Assembly (NCBI GenBank): GCA_902764875.1
Contig: CACWXP010000021.1
Coordinates: 1 to 59,376, forward strand
DNA length: 59,376 bases
Reading direction: 5' to 3'
Source: an uncultured Eubacteriales bacterium
Lineage (GTDB): Bacteria; Bacillota; Clostridia; Christensenellales; Aristaeellaceae
The translations under genes and the position numbers were made by a program. The notes under the pieces were generated by a model. The model did not search any database. It had not been told where the DNA came from and saw only the letters and a list, made by a program, of their open reading frames with translations. Below are positions 34,701 to 42,506 of the stretch, piece after piece (positions within the stretch are counted from its first letter, which is position 1; each line of letters opens with the position of its first letter).

Positions 34701-35477
34701 GCGTTCCCCGGCACGAACTGCGAATGCGACAGCGCGAAGGCGGTACTCGATGCAGGAGCTGAAGCGAAGATTGCGGTGATCAACAACCTGACGGCAGACG
34801 GCCTGAACCGGAGCATTGAAAGCTTTGCGGAAGAGATCCGGAAGAGTCAGATCATCTTCATCCCCGGCGGATTCAGCGGCGGCGACGAACCGGACGGCAG
34901 TGCCAAGTTCATCACGGCGTTCTTCCGGAACGAAGCGGTGAAGGAAGCGGTGGCGGACCTGCTGGACAGGCGGGACGGCCTGATGTGCGGGATCTGCAAC
35001 GGGTTCCAGGCACTGATCAAGCTGGGGCTGGTGCCTTTCGGAAAGATCATCGACACGGACGAGAGCTGCCCGACGCTGACCTTCAACACCATCGGCCGGC
35101 ACCAGAGCCGGATTGTGCATACCCGTGTTGCCAGTAACAAGAGCCCCTGGTTGCGGGGGGTGAACGTGGGCGACGTGTTTACGGTTCCGATCAGCCACGG
35201 TGAAGGCCGGTTCCTGGCGGACGACGCGACCCTGAAGCGGCTGGCGGGGAACGGCCAGATCGCCACCCAGTATGTGGATCTGAACGGACAGGCGACGATG
35301 GATATCCGGTTCAATCCCAATGGCAGCCGGATGGCCATTGAGGGCATCACCAGCCCGGACGGCCGGGTGTTTGGCAAGATGGGACACAGCGAACGGTGGA
35401 CAAAGGGACTTTATAAGAATGTACCGGGGAATTACGAGATCGGGATGTTTGAATCTGCAGTGAAGTATTTCAAGTGA
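31791..35477 (+). CDS. purL: Phosphoribosylformylglycinamidine synthase, large single-chain form
   Basis: 1,228 residues, with the synthetase and glutaminase fused. The middle has SDHCRHTTF, FKNETHNHPTEIEPFGGAATCIGG and a second half-repeat with GGKDSMSGSF; the C-terminal class I glutaminase has the nucleophile in GICNGFQ, then SHGEGRF. It converts FGAR to FGAM with its own ammonia supply, so separate PurS and PurQ are not needed. It starts 11 bases after purD behind a GTAAGGAG site. Confidence 0.96.
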   Translation: MVYRIFVEKKPGLDNEARELLGEARNLLGITGLEKVRLLNRYDAENMDPELFRRAVKTVFSEPQLDIATEAPKLDGATVFAVEYLPGQFDQRADSAAQCIQFISRGERPLIRSAKLYALYGKLTAEEIAEIKKYVINPVEAREASLEKPETLKIEYAVPMEVATLDGFTKLDRAGLEKFVEQYGLAMDADDIAFCQQYFLQEKRDPTITEIRMLDTYWSDHCRHTTFLTEIDGVAFEDPLLEKAYRDYLDTRKALGRTKPVCLMDVATIAVRALKARGKLPKLDESEEINACTVKIEVEADGKKEPWLLLFKNETHNHPTEIEPFGGAATCIGGAIRDPLSGRAYVYGAMRVTGAADPTVPVSETIPGKLPQRKLVTTAAAGYASYGNQIGLATGIVDEIYHPGYAAKRMEIGAVVAAAPAENVRRERPEPGDIVILLGGSTGRDGIGGATGSSKAHNAHSVETCGAEVQKGNAPEERKLQRLFRNGEATRMIKRCNDFGAGGVSVAIGELADGLEIDLNKVPKKYEGLDGTELAISESQERMAVVVAKEDAEAFLALAREENLQACPVAEVKAEPRLTMHWNGKTIVDISRDFLNSNGAPKHITIAPAKPEAWQKKAEGSFTDNLKRLASDLNVCSRRGLSERFDSTIGAGTVLMPFGGKHQLTPIQAMAQLVSMEKKHTEDCSLMAWGYNPFITEKSPYHGAYLAVVESVSKLIASGADFRDVYLTFQEYFEKPGKDGKRWGKPLAALLGAFEAQMALGIAAIGGKDSMSGSFEKLDVPPTLVSFAVTMAKTGDIISPETKKAGNKVVLLRTKTDADGLPETASLLSNFGKVTALVRAGKAVSCYTPGMGGILGAIMKMSFGNGLGFRFADGWNVEELTAWRYGDFLVEVTGEAEGELLGEVTDDGQISMGGESVSLSGLQKIWEDRLESVFACNISTPDEKAENVSFEAVSWPAPAVKCAKPRVLIPAFPGTNCECDSAKAVLDAGAEAKIAVINNLTADGLNRSIESFAEEIRKSQIIFIPGGFSGGDEPDGSAKFITAFFRNEAVKEAVADLLDRRDGLMCGICNGFQALIKLGLVPFGKIIDTDESCPTLTFNTIGRHQSRIVHTRVASNKSPWLRGVNVGDVFTVPISHGEGRFLADDATLKRLAGNGQIATQYVDLNGQATMDIRFNPNGSRMAIEGITSPDGRVFGKMGHSERWTKGLYKNVPGNYEIGMFESAVKYFK

Positions 35478-35527
35478 TTCAGGACGATGAACAACGAGCG
35501 GGAAGCGAAAGCAGGAGGTAAAGGAAA

Positions 35528-37207
35528 ATGGCATGGTTATCGGATATTGAGATTGCCCAGCAGTGCGAAATGAAGCCGATCATGGAGATTGCGAAAAGGG
35601 CCCATGTGGACGAGAAGTATGTGGAACAGTACGGACGGTACAAGGCCAAAATCGATCCCGCGCTGATTGACGAAACCGACCGGAAGCCCGGCAAGCTGGT
35701 GCTGGTGACGGCCATTACGCCTACGCCCGCCGGCGAGGGCAAGACCACGACCACTATCGGCCTGGCAGACGGCCTGAGCCGGATCGGCAAGGACGTGACC
35801 GTGGCGCTGCGGGAGCCGAGCCTGGGCCCGGTGTTCGGCGTAAAGGGCGGCGCGGCCGGCGGCGGATACGCCCAGGTGGTGCCGATGGAGGACATCAACC
35901 TGCACTTCAACGGCGATTTCCACGCCATCGGCGCGGCCAACAACCTGCTGGCGGCCATGCTGGACAACCACATTCAGCAGGGGAACGCCCTGGGAATCGA
36001 CGTGAAGAAGATCACGTGGAAGCGCTGCGTGGATATGAACGACCGGCAGCTGCGGTTTGTGGTGGACGGTCTGGGCGGCAGGACCAACGGCGTGCCGCGG
36101 GAGGACGGATTCGACATCACCGTGGCCAGCGAGATTATGGCTGTGTTCTGCCTGGCTTCCTCAATCAAAGACCTGAAGGAACGGCTGAGCCGGATCATCG
36201 TGGCCTATACCTATGACGACAAACCCGTGACCGCAGGGGACCTGAAGGCCACCGGTGCCATGGCGGCGCTGCTGCGGGACGCGCTGAAGCCGAACCTGGT
36301 GCAGACGCTGGAAGGGACGCCCGCCTTCGTACACGGCGGACCGTTTGCGAATATCGCCCACGGCTGCAACAGCGTGATGGCAACCCGGATGGCGATGCGG
36401 ATGGGCGACTATACCGTAACGGAAGCCGGCTTCGGCGCGGATCTGGGGGCGGAGAAGTTCCTGGACATCAAGTGCCGCATGGCCGGGCTGACTCCGGACG
36501 CGGTGGTGGTGGTCGGGACCGTGAGGGCTTTGAAGATGCACGGCGGACTGGACAAGAAACAGCTGTCGGAAGAAAACCTGGAGGCGCTGGAGAAGGGCAT
36601 TCCGAACCTGCTGCGCCACGTGCATAACATTAAGGAAGTGTATCAGCTGCCCTGTGTGGTGGCGATCAACCGGTTCCCGACGGATACAGACGCGGAGATT
36701 GATTTCATTATCCGCAAGTGCCGCGAGCTGGGCGTGAATACCGTGCTGAGTACCGTTTGGGCCGAGGGCGGCAAGGGCGGCGAGGACCTGGCCCGGGAAG
36801 TGGTTCGGCTGTGCGAAGAGGAGAAGGGCAACTTTACCTTCAGCTATGACCTGGAGATGAGCATCGAGGAGAAGCTGGAAGCCGTGACGAAGAAAATCTA
36901 CGGCGGAGCGGGCGTGGTGCTGACCCAGGCGGCAAAGAAGCAGGCGGAACGGCTGACCGCGCTGGGCTTTGACAAAATGCCCGTATGCGTGGCCAAGACG
37001 CAATACTCCTTCTCGGACGATCCGCTGCTTTTGGGCGCGCCGGAAGGCTTTATCGTCACCGTGCGGAATCTGAAGGTTTCGGCGGGGGCCGGATTCCTGG
37101 TGGCGCTGACCGGGGAGATCATGACGATGCCCGGGCTGCCGAAGGCGCCGGCAGCGGAGCGCATTGACGTGGACGACGTGACCGGAAAGATTACGGGGCT
37201 GTTCTGA
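35528..37207 (+). CDS. fhs: Formate-tetrahydrofolate ligase
   Basis: 559 residues; makes 10-formyl-tetrahydrofolate from formate, ATP and [20 protein letters not shown] is the family P-loop, and [26 protein letters not shown] and [16 protein letters not shown] are signatures. GCAGGAGGTAAAGG before the ATG is a strong site. Its place at the end of the pur operon fits its role as one-carbon donor for PurN and the AICAR transformylase. It converges on the NUDIX gene with four bases between the stops and no terminator of its own. Confidence 0.97.
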   Translation: MAWLSDIEIAQQCEMKPIMEIAKRAHVDEKYVEQYGRYKAKIDPALIDETDRKPGKLVLVTAITPTPAGEGKTTTTIGLADGLSRIGKDVTVALREPSLGPVFGVKGGAAGGGYAQVVPMEDINLHFNGDFHAIGAANNLLAAMLDNHIQQGNALGIDVKKITWKRCVDMNDRQLRFVVDGLGGRTNGVPREDGFDITVASEIMAVFCLASSIKDLKERLSRIIVAYTYDDKPVTAGDLKATGAMAALLRDALKPNLVQTLEGTPAFVHGGPFANIAHGCNSVMATRMAMRMGDYTVTEAGFGADLGAEKFLDIKCRMAGLTPDAVVVVGTVRALKMHGGLDKKQLSEENLEALEKGIPNLLRHVHNIKEVYQLPCVVAINRFPTDTDAEIDFIIRKCRELGVNTVLSTVWAEGGKGGEDLAREVVRLCEEEKGNFTFSYDLEMSIEEKLEAVTKKIYGGAGVVLTQAAKKQAERLTALGFDKMPVCVAKTQYSFSDDPLLLGAPEGFIVTVRNLKVSAGAGFLVALTGEIMTMPGLPKAPAAERIDVDDVTGKITGLF

Positions 37208-37211
37208 GGCT

Positions 37212-37682
37212 TTACCGGAACCTGTTTTCCCGCAGCAGCGGATACCTGATGCCTTCAAAGAACACATCCAGGGCTGCCCGGTGATCCTCCGCGAAAATTT
37301 CCGGAAGTTCGTCCTTTCCGAAGAAGCGCAGCTCATAGGATTCTTCGTCGATTCGCGGTTCCCCGCGGATAATCGACGCGGTAAACATAGCGGAAATCAC
37401 ATGGGCGGCGTCCCCGTTGCTCCAGACCATGTTGTGGTTGTGAAAGATTCCGAGAAAACTGTCCAGCTTTACCTCCAGGCCGGTTTCTTCCCGGATTTCG
37501 CGCAGCGCCGCTTGTTCATAGGTTTCGTTCATTTCCACCAGGCCGCCGATCAGGCCCCATTTGCCGTTGTCGGTTCTGCGCTGGAAAAGAATTTTCCCTT
37601 CCCGAACGATCACCGCGCCGGCACAGTTCAGAATGATCTTCCGCGGGCCGATTTCCTTTCGAAGTTCATGAATGTAATCCAT
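37212..37682 (-). CDS. NUDIX hydrolase
   Basis: 156 residues with a complete NUDIX box, GGLVEMNETYEQAALREIREETGL (the EExG and RE residues are intact), so it should cleave a nucleoside diphosphate linked to another group. The substrate is not predictable. The ATG at 37682 is set by AAGGAGAAGG at 37687-37695 upstream on the minus strand; the frame stays open to 37760. It may be co-transcribed with cysK, although a terminator lies between. Confidence 0.9.
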   Translation of the reverse strand: MDYIHELRKEIGPRKIILNCAGAVIVREGKILFQRRTDNGKWGLIGGLVEMNETYEQAALREIREETGLEVKLDSFLGIFHNHNMVWSNGDAAHVISAMFTASIIRGEPRIDEESYELRFFGKDELPEIFAEDHRAALDVFFEGIRYPLLRENRFR

Positions 37683-37754
37683 ACGAATCCTTCTCCTTCG
37701 GTTGGTCTGTATGCCTATTATCCCTGATCGGGCGGCTGATTTCAAGGAGAAAAA

Positions 37755-37800
37755 AGACAAACAGAAGCGGCTCTCCCGGGTATGAGGGAGAACCGCTTCT
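37755..37800 (-). terminator. cysK terminator
   Basis: AGAAGCGG (37763-37770) pairs with CCGCTTCT (37793-37800), with an inner CTCCC/GGGAG pair. On the minus strand the hairpin is followed by a T-rich tail ending TCTTTTTTC. It lies about 55 bases beyond the cysK stop. Confidence 0.8.
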
Positions 37801-37855
37801 GCTCTTTGGAGGTAAGGAGGTATTTTTCAAGGCGGAAAAGGATATCCGCATTCAT

Positions 37856-38788
<933 letters not shown>

Positions 38789-38835
38789 TGTTTTATCCTT
38801 CTTTCTTTTTATTTCTTATTTCATTTCTTCGGGGT

Positions 38836-38868
38836 AAAAGAAAACCGGGAGATTCTGCCCTCTCCCGG
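38836..38868 (-). promoter_or_regulatory. Attenuator terminator upstream of cysK
   Basis: On the minus strand, CCGGGAGA pairs with TCTCCCGG (plus coordinates 38861-38868 and 38845-38852), followed by TTTTCTTTT (38844-38836). It sits 48 bases before the cysK start and after the leader peptide. Its 5' arm TCCGGGA (plus 38863-38869) is complementary to leader codons 11-13 (plus 38925-38931), giving a competing antiterminator. Confidence 0.8.
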
Positions 38869-38893
38869 AATGGTTCCAAATGCTTTGTGTCCG

Positions 38894-38962
38894 TCAACAT
38901 CGATCGGCGGCGCGCACGGAAACATCCGGGATGTTCTTCAACCAGTACCAACAGTACTTCAT
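38894..38962 (-). CDS. Cys-containing leader peptide of cysK
   Basis: A 22-codon ORF starting MKYCWYWLKN and ending DRC, with Cys codons at positions 4 and 22, the last just before TGA. AAAGGAG lies upstream. With the terminator that follows, it forms a ribosome-mediated attenuator: a ribosome stalled at Cys4 leaves codons 11-13 free to pair with the terminator arm, whereas translation through to the end would cover them and allow termination. Confidence 0.72.
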   Translation of the reverse strand: MKYCWYWLKNIPDVSVRAADRC

Positions 38963-38996
38963 GATCCGCAGCGCTCCTTTCGTTTGAACTGAACAC

Positions 38997-39025
38997 AGGA
39001 TAACACTAAATACCTACTATGTCAA
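38997..39025 (-). promoter_or_regulatory. cysK promoter with inverted repeat over the -35
   Basis: On the minus strand, TTGACA (39025-39020), a 17-base spacer and TATCCT (39002-38997). TACCTA and TAGGTA, separated by nine bases (39011-39031), form an inverted repeat over the -35, a likely repressor operator. Confidence 0.65.
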
Positions 39026-39069
39026 TAGGTAAATTGATATTTTTTTCCTGCCGTATTGAGGAGGGAGCC

Positions 39070-39192
39070 ATGAAACAGTCCCGTTCCCGACGAACGGAAT
39101 CATGCTGTAATGACGCAAAAGTATCGGACAAACCGTTTCAGATGAAGACAACACAGAGAAAGGATGAAGAAAATGATGCGTCTCCGGAGTAA
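39070..39192 (+). CDS. Possible 40-residue small protein
   Basis: A small frame starting MKQSRSRRTESCCND and ending NDASPE, polar and highly charged, with a Cys-Cys pair. GAGGAGGGA (39058-39066) is an excellent ribosome binding site. It is divergent from cysK and converges on the SpoIID-like gene with six bases between stops. There is no convincing promoter on this strand. No family is recognised; it may be a real small gene or a second regulatory peptide of the cysK region. Confidence 0.4.
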   Translation: MKQSRSRRTESCCNDAKVSDKPFQMKTTQRKDEENDASPE

Positions 39193-39198
39193 GCCCGG

Positions 39199-40920
39199 TC
39201 AGGTTTCAGGGGACGGCGCTTCCTCGTATACCAGGAAGGATTCCATCACATAGCCCTCAATGACGTCGGTTTTTACATGCACCCAGCCGGGAACGTCGCT
39301 CTTCTCCAATACCGCCAGCTCCTGATGACGATACAGGCGCATCAGGATTTCCGCTCCGGCAGAAGGCTGCGCCCGGAGGTTCAGCGTGCTGTCATCGGCA
39401 ATGTTTTCCACCTTTGCCCGGAGTGCGCCTTCTGGCGGTTCTTCCGTGACGGGCATCAGGGTGGGCCTGGGCGTCGCGGTCGGGGCCGGGCCGGGATCCC
39501 GGGCCAGCATCGGCGGCGGCGTCGGCAGCGGAGCTGTTTCTCCGGCGTATTCCTTCAGCTTTGCGCCGGGGAAATAGAAGGAAAGGATTTCTTTGAAGGT
39601 TTTTTCTCCCTCCCGGGCCATCTGCTGGGCGCCGCGCTGGCTGAGACCGACACCGTGGCCGTAGCGGCCGGCGATCAGGGTGAAGGAGGTTTCATCTTCC
39701 TTCAGGGTAATGATTTCATTGTTTGCGCCGGAAACGCTCAGGCCCAGGGCGATCACGGTTTCCGGGAAAAGATCCAGTGTCACCGTCATGGGAACAGCGG
39801 AAAGAAGCTCGGTGATGTCGAGATCGTCTTCGGCCTCACCGGTTGCGCCATTGCCTTCGGAAGCCGGTTCACCTTCCGGGGCGTTGTTTTTCGAAACAGG
39901 TTTTATTTCAAAGGCAACCTGCAGCTGCGTCATCAGCCGGCTGGGGGCGGCGTATCGGGGCGTCATCAGTTCCAGAGAAACCAGCTTCTGAATGTAGAAA
40001 TCCATTTCTTCCGGAACGGATTCCTTCAGCGCAGGATTATTCAGCGCCGCCTGCCGCAGCAACTTCACGAAGGCAGGCGAGAGGTCGGTCCCGTCCCGAT
40101 TCAATATTGAGGTACGTATGGTGGATTCCGGGTTTTCCGCGTCCCACGGGTCATCGGTCATGGCGTAGCAGCGGGGAACATCGCCCTTCCAGATGTTGGA
40201 GGGCAGTTCTGTCTGTCCGCCGTTGGAGGCGCCGTACCAGGCAGTGATCAGCTTCCCGTCACATGTCAGCACCAGGCCGGCCGTATCCGCAACGGCCTGC
40301 AGGGATTTCGGACTGTTTTCGGGGATCCCGCGAAATACCTGGTCGTTGGTGGTGTCCACCACGTCCCAGGCCGCGTCCGGATTCAGATGGCTCAGAGCAT
40401 AGGTCCGGGCACAGACGGCCTGGGCCTTTAAAGCTTCCTCCGGAAAACCGTCGCCCATTTCATAGGGAACCACACCCTGCAGATAAGTTTCCACCGGCAG
40501 GGTGAGAACGGGAACGATTTTCAGAGTTCCGGAATCCGTATCTTTTTCTATGGATAGGGAGAGATCTCCGGGATAGAATCCGGCCTGCAGGTTAAAACGA
40601 ATGCCGGGGGCCGTATTTCCGGAATCCTGCCGCAGCAGGGTCAGTTTTTTGCCCATGTCGGCGGAAACGCTGCCGGAAAACAGAATCAGCCGTTGATCCT
40701 GCAGGAGGACGGTGACTTTTGCCCCGTCTGTCAACAGGAGTTCAGCGTCTTTTTCGGAGCGAACCAGGTATCGTCCGGACAGCGTCAGATCCGCGCGGTC
40801 CGTCAGGTACAGGCGCCGCAGCAGGACGCGCACTTCCGAGACTTTTTCACCTTTTGCGAGGGAAGCCGCCGGCACCAGCAGCATGCAGGCCAGCAGCAGG
40901 CAGAGGATTTTTTTCATCAT
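39199..40920 (-). CDS. SpoIID/LytB domain protein with C-terminal SH3-like domain
   Basis: 573 residues. A signal peptide (about 1-22) is followed by a SpoIID/LytB domain whose segments LPVETYLQGVVPYEMGDGFPEEALKAQAVCARTYAL and GRYGHGVGLSQRGAQQMA are conserved in this family of peptidoglycan lytic factors. A Pro/Thr-rich linker (about 470-515) and a bacterial SH3 domain at the C-terminus probably bind the wall. A region rich in acidic residues interrupts the SpoIID domain. It is likely exported and acts in wall remodelling or sporulation. RarA lies eight bases upstream in the same operon. The ATG at 40920 has AAGGA close by. Confidence 0.88.
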   Translation of the reverse strand: MMKKILCLLLACMLLVPAASLAKGEKVSEVRVLLRRLYLTDRADLTLSGRYLVRSEKDAELLLTDGAKVTVLLQDQRLILFSGSVSADMGKKLTLLRQDSGNTAPGIRFNLQAGFYPGDLSLSIEKDTDSGTLKIVPVLTLPVETYLQGVVPYEMGDGFPEEALKAQAVCARTYALSHLNPDAAWDVVDTTNDQVFRGIPENSPKSLQAVADTAGLVLTCDGKLITAWYGASNGGQTELPSNIWKGDVPRCYAMTDDPWDAENPESTIRTSILNRDGTDLSPAFVKLLRQAALNNPALKESVPEEMDFYIQKLVSLELMTPRYAAPSRLMTQLQVAFEIKPVSKNNAPEGEPASEGNGATGEAEDDLDITELLSAVPMTVTLDLFPETVIALGLSVSGANNEIITLKEDETSFTLIAGRYGHGVGLSQRGAQQMAREGEKTFKEILSFYFPGAKLKEYAGETAPLPTPPPMLARDPGPAPTATPRPTLMPVTEEPPEGALRAKVENIADDSTLNLRAQPSAGAEILMRLYRHQELAVLEKSDVPGWVHVKTDVIEGYVMESFLVYEEAPSPET

Positions 40921-40928
40921 GATCGTCC

Positions 40929-42257
40929 TTATTTCCGGTGTTCTTTCTTCCAGGCCAGGATCTGTTCCAGCCGCTCCTTGTAGCGGGCTTCCTGCCCCTG
41001 GGTGGTGGGGTGGTAGAAATGCCGGTCTTTCAGCACGTCCGGCAGACACTGCATGGCGGTAATTTTCTCTTCATAATCATGGGCGTACTGGTATCCGCGG
41101 CCATAGTTCAGTTCTTTCATCAGGCGGGTCGGCGCGTTGCGGATAACCAGCGGAACCGGCGCATCCGGTTCTTTTTCAATCGCTTCACGGGCTTCCATGA
41201 CGGCCATTTCCATGGCGTTGGATTTGGAAGCCAGGGACATATAAACGACCGCTTCGGCCAGATGCACGTTGCATTCCGGAACGCCGATAAAGTGGCAGGC
41301 CTGATAGGCGGCCACCGCGACCTCCATGGCCCGGGGATCCGCAAGCCCCACGTCCTCGGCAGCAAAGCGCAGAACCCTCCGGGCAATGTACAGGGGATCC
41401 TCCCCGCCTTCCAGCATCCGCATCATCCAGTACACCGCGGCGTCCGGATCGGAATTGCGCATGGATTTATGCAGGGCGGAAATGATGTTGTAGTGTTCCT
41501 CTCCGTCCTTGTCATACATCAGGTTTTTTCGGCTGAGGCACTGGGCTACGATTTCGTCAGATACGGTGATGCTGCCTTCGCCGGCGTCGCCGTTGAGCAC
41601 CACCATCTCCAGCGTACTCAAAGCGCTGCGGGCATCCCCGTTGCAGAAATCGGCAATGGATTCAAGCGCCGTGTCGCTGATTTCCACGTGATCCCGTCCA
41701 AAGCCGCGTTCATCCGTCAGCGCCCGGCGGAGCAAAGTCAGGATATCTTCTTTTGTCAGCGCCTGGAGCACAAAGACCTTGCAGCGGGAAAGAAGCGCGC
41801 TGTTGACCTCAAAGGAGGGGTTCTCCGTCGTCGCACCGATCAGCACGATACTGCCCTTTTCCACAAAGGGAAGGAAGGCGTCCTGCTGGGCCTTGTTGAA
41901 ACGGTGAATTTCATCCACAAACACGATAGTGCGCACGCCGTAAGTCCGGTTTTCCTCAGCTTTCAGCATCACCTGGCGGATTTCCTTGATCCCGCTGGTC
42001 ACAGCGGAAAAATCAATGAAGGTCGCCCGGGTCTGCAGGGCAATCACCCGGGCCAGTGTGGTTTTCCCGACGCCGGGCGGACCCCAGAAAATCATGGAAG
42101 AAATAACATCGGAGGAGATCAGGCGTCGCAGCACCTTTCCGGGACCCAGCAGATGCTGCTGGCCGACAATTTCATCCAGGGAAGCAGGCCGCATGCGGGC
42201 AGCCAGCGGCTGTCCGGCCAGGGATGGCTCTTCCGGAGGAAGCAGGGTTTCACTCAT
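40929..42257 (-). CDS. rarA: Replication-associated recombination protein A
   Basis: 442 residues of the AAA+ clamp-loader-like family (RarA/MgsA), acting at stalled replication forks. Walker [10 protein letters not shown] at residues 59-67, Walker [11 protein letters not shown], sensor 1 GATTENPSF and the tetramerisation region ([19 protein letters not shown]) are complete. Length is typical. GGAGGTG precedes the ATG. It is the promoter-proximal gene of a pair with the SpoIID-like protein. Confidence 0.96.
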   Translation of the reverse strand: MSETLLPPEEPSLAGQPLAARMRPASLDEIVGQQHLLGPGKVLRRLISSDVISSMIFWGPPGVGKTTLARVIALQTRATFIDFSAVTSGIKEIRQVMLKAEENRTYGVRTIVFVDEIHRFNKAQQDAFLPFVEKGSIVLIGATTENPSFEVNSALLSRCKVFVLQALTKEDILTLLRRALTDERGFGRDHVEISDTALESIADFCNGDARSALSTLEMVVLNGDAGEGSITVSDEIVAQCLSRKNLMYDKDGEEHYNIISALHKSMRNSDPDAAVYWMMRMLEGGEDPLYIARRVLRFAAEDVGLADPRAMEVAVAAYQACHFIGVPECNVHLAEAVVYMSLASKSNAMEMAVMEAREAIEKEPDAPVPLVIRNAPTRLMKELNYGRGYQYAHDYEEKITAMQCLPDVLKDRHFYHPTTQGQEARYKERLEQILAWKKEHRK

Positions 42258-42291
42258 TTGCAGCGCACCTCCTGAGGATGTATTCCTTCAC

Positions 42292-42320
42292 ATTATACCG
42301 GATTTTCTCCGGAATGAAAA
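42292..42320 (-). promoter_or_regulatory. rarA promoter
   Basis: On the minus strand, TTTTCA (42320-42315), a 17-base spacer and TATAAT (42297-42292), 34 bases before the start. The spacer contains the dyad CCGGA-N5-TCCGG (42298-42312). Confidence 0.6.
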
Positions 42321-42405
42321 GCGAACAAAACGTTGTCGGGTGAAGGCGGTGATCATGTCCGGGGAACAGGAAACGGGAAGGAAATCTGACCTGTTGATTA
42401 TTTCT

Positions 42406-42435
42406 TTGACAATTACCGCGCTTTGGAAATACAAT
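42406..42435 (+). promoter_or_regulatory. Promoter of the TIR gene pair
   Basis: TTGACA (42406-42411), an 18-base spacer and TACAAT (42430-42435), about 70 bases before the first TIR gene. It is divergent from the rarA promoter. Confidence 0.65.
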
Positions 42436-42506
42436 GTTTAATATACCATTATTCAGAACGAAATGAATGGCGAAGAACAGGAAAAGCGGAGGAGGCGCTG
42501 GATACA

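Noticed and set aside
38789-39000. T-box riboswitch upstream of cysK
   Set aside because: TGGAACC occurs before the terminator, but the leader is only about 200 bases and no stem I with specifier loop was found; the Cys-codon leader peptide explains the terminator better.
42423-42506. Upstream extension of the first TIR gene
   Set aside because: It begins within the -10 region of the predicted promoter, before the likely transcription start; ATG 42507 has GGAGGAGG upstream.
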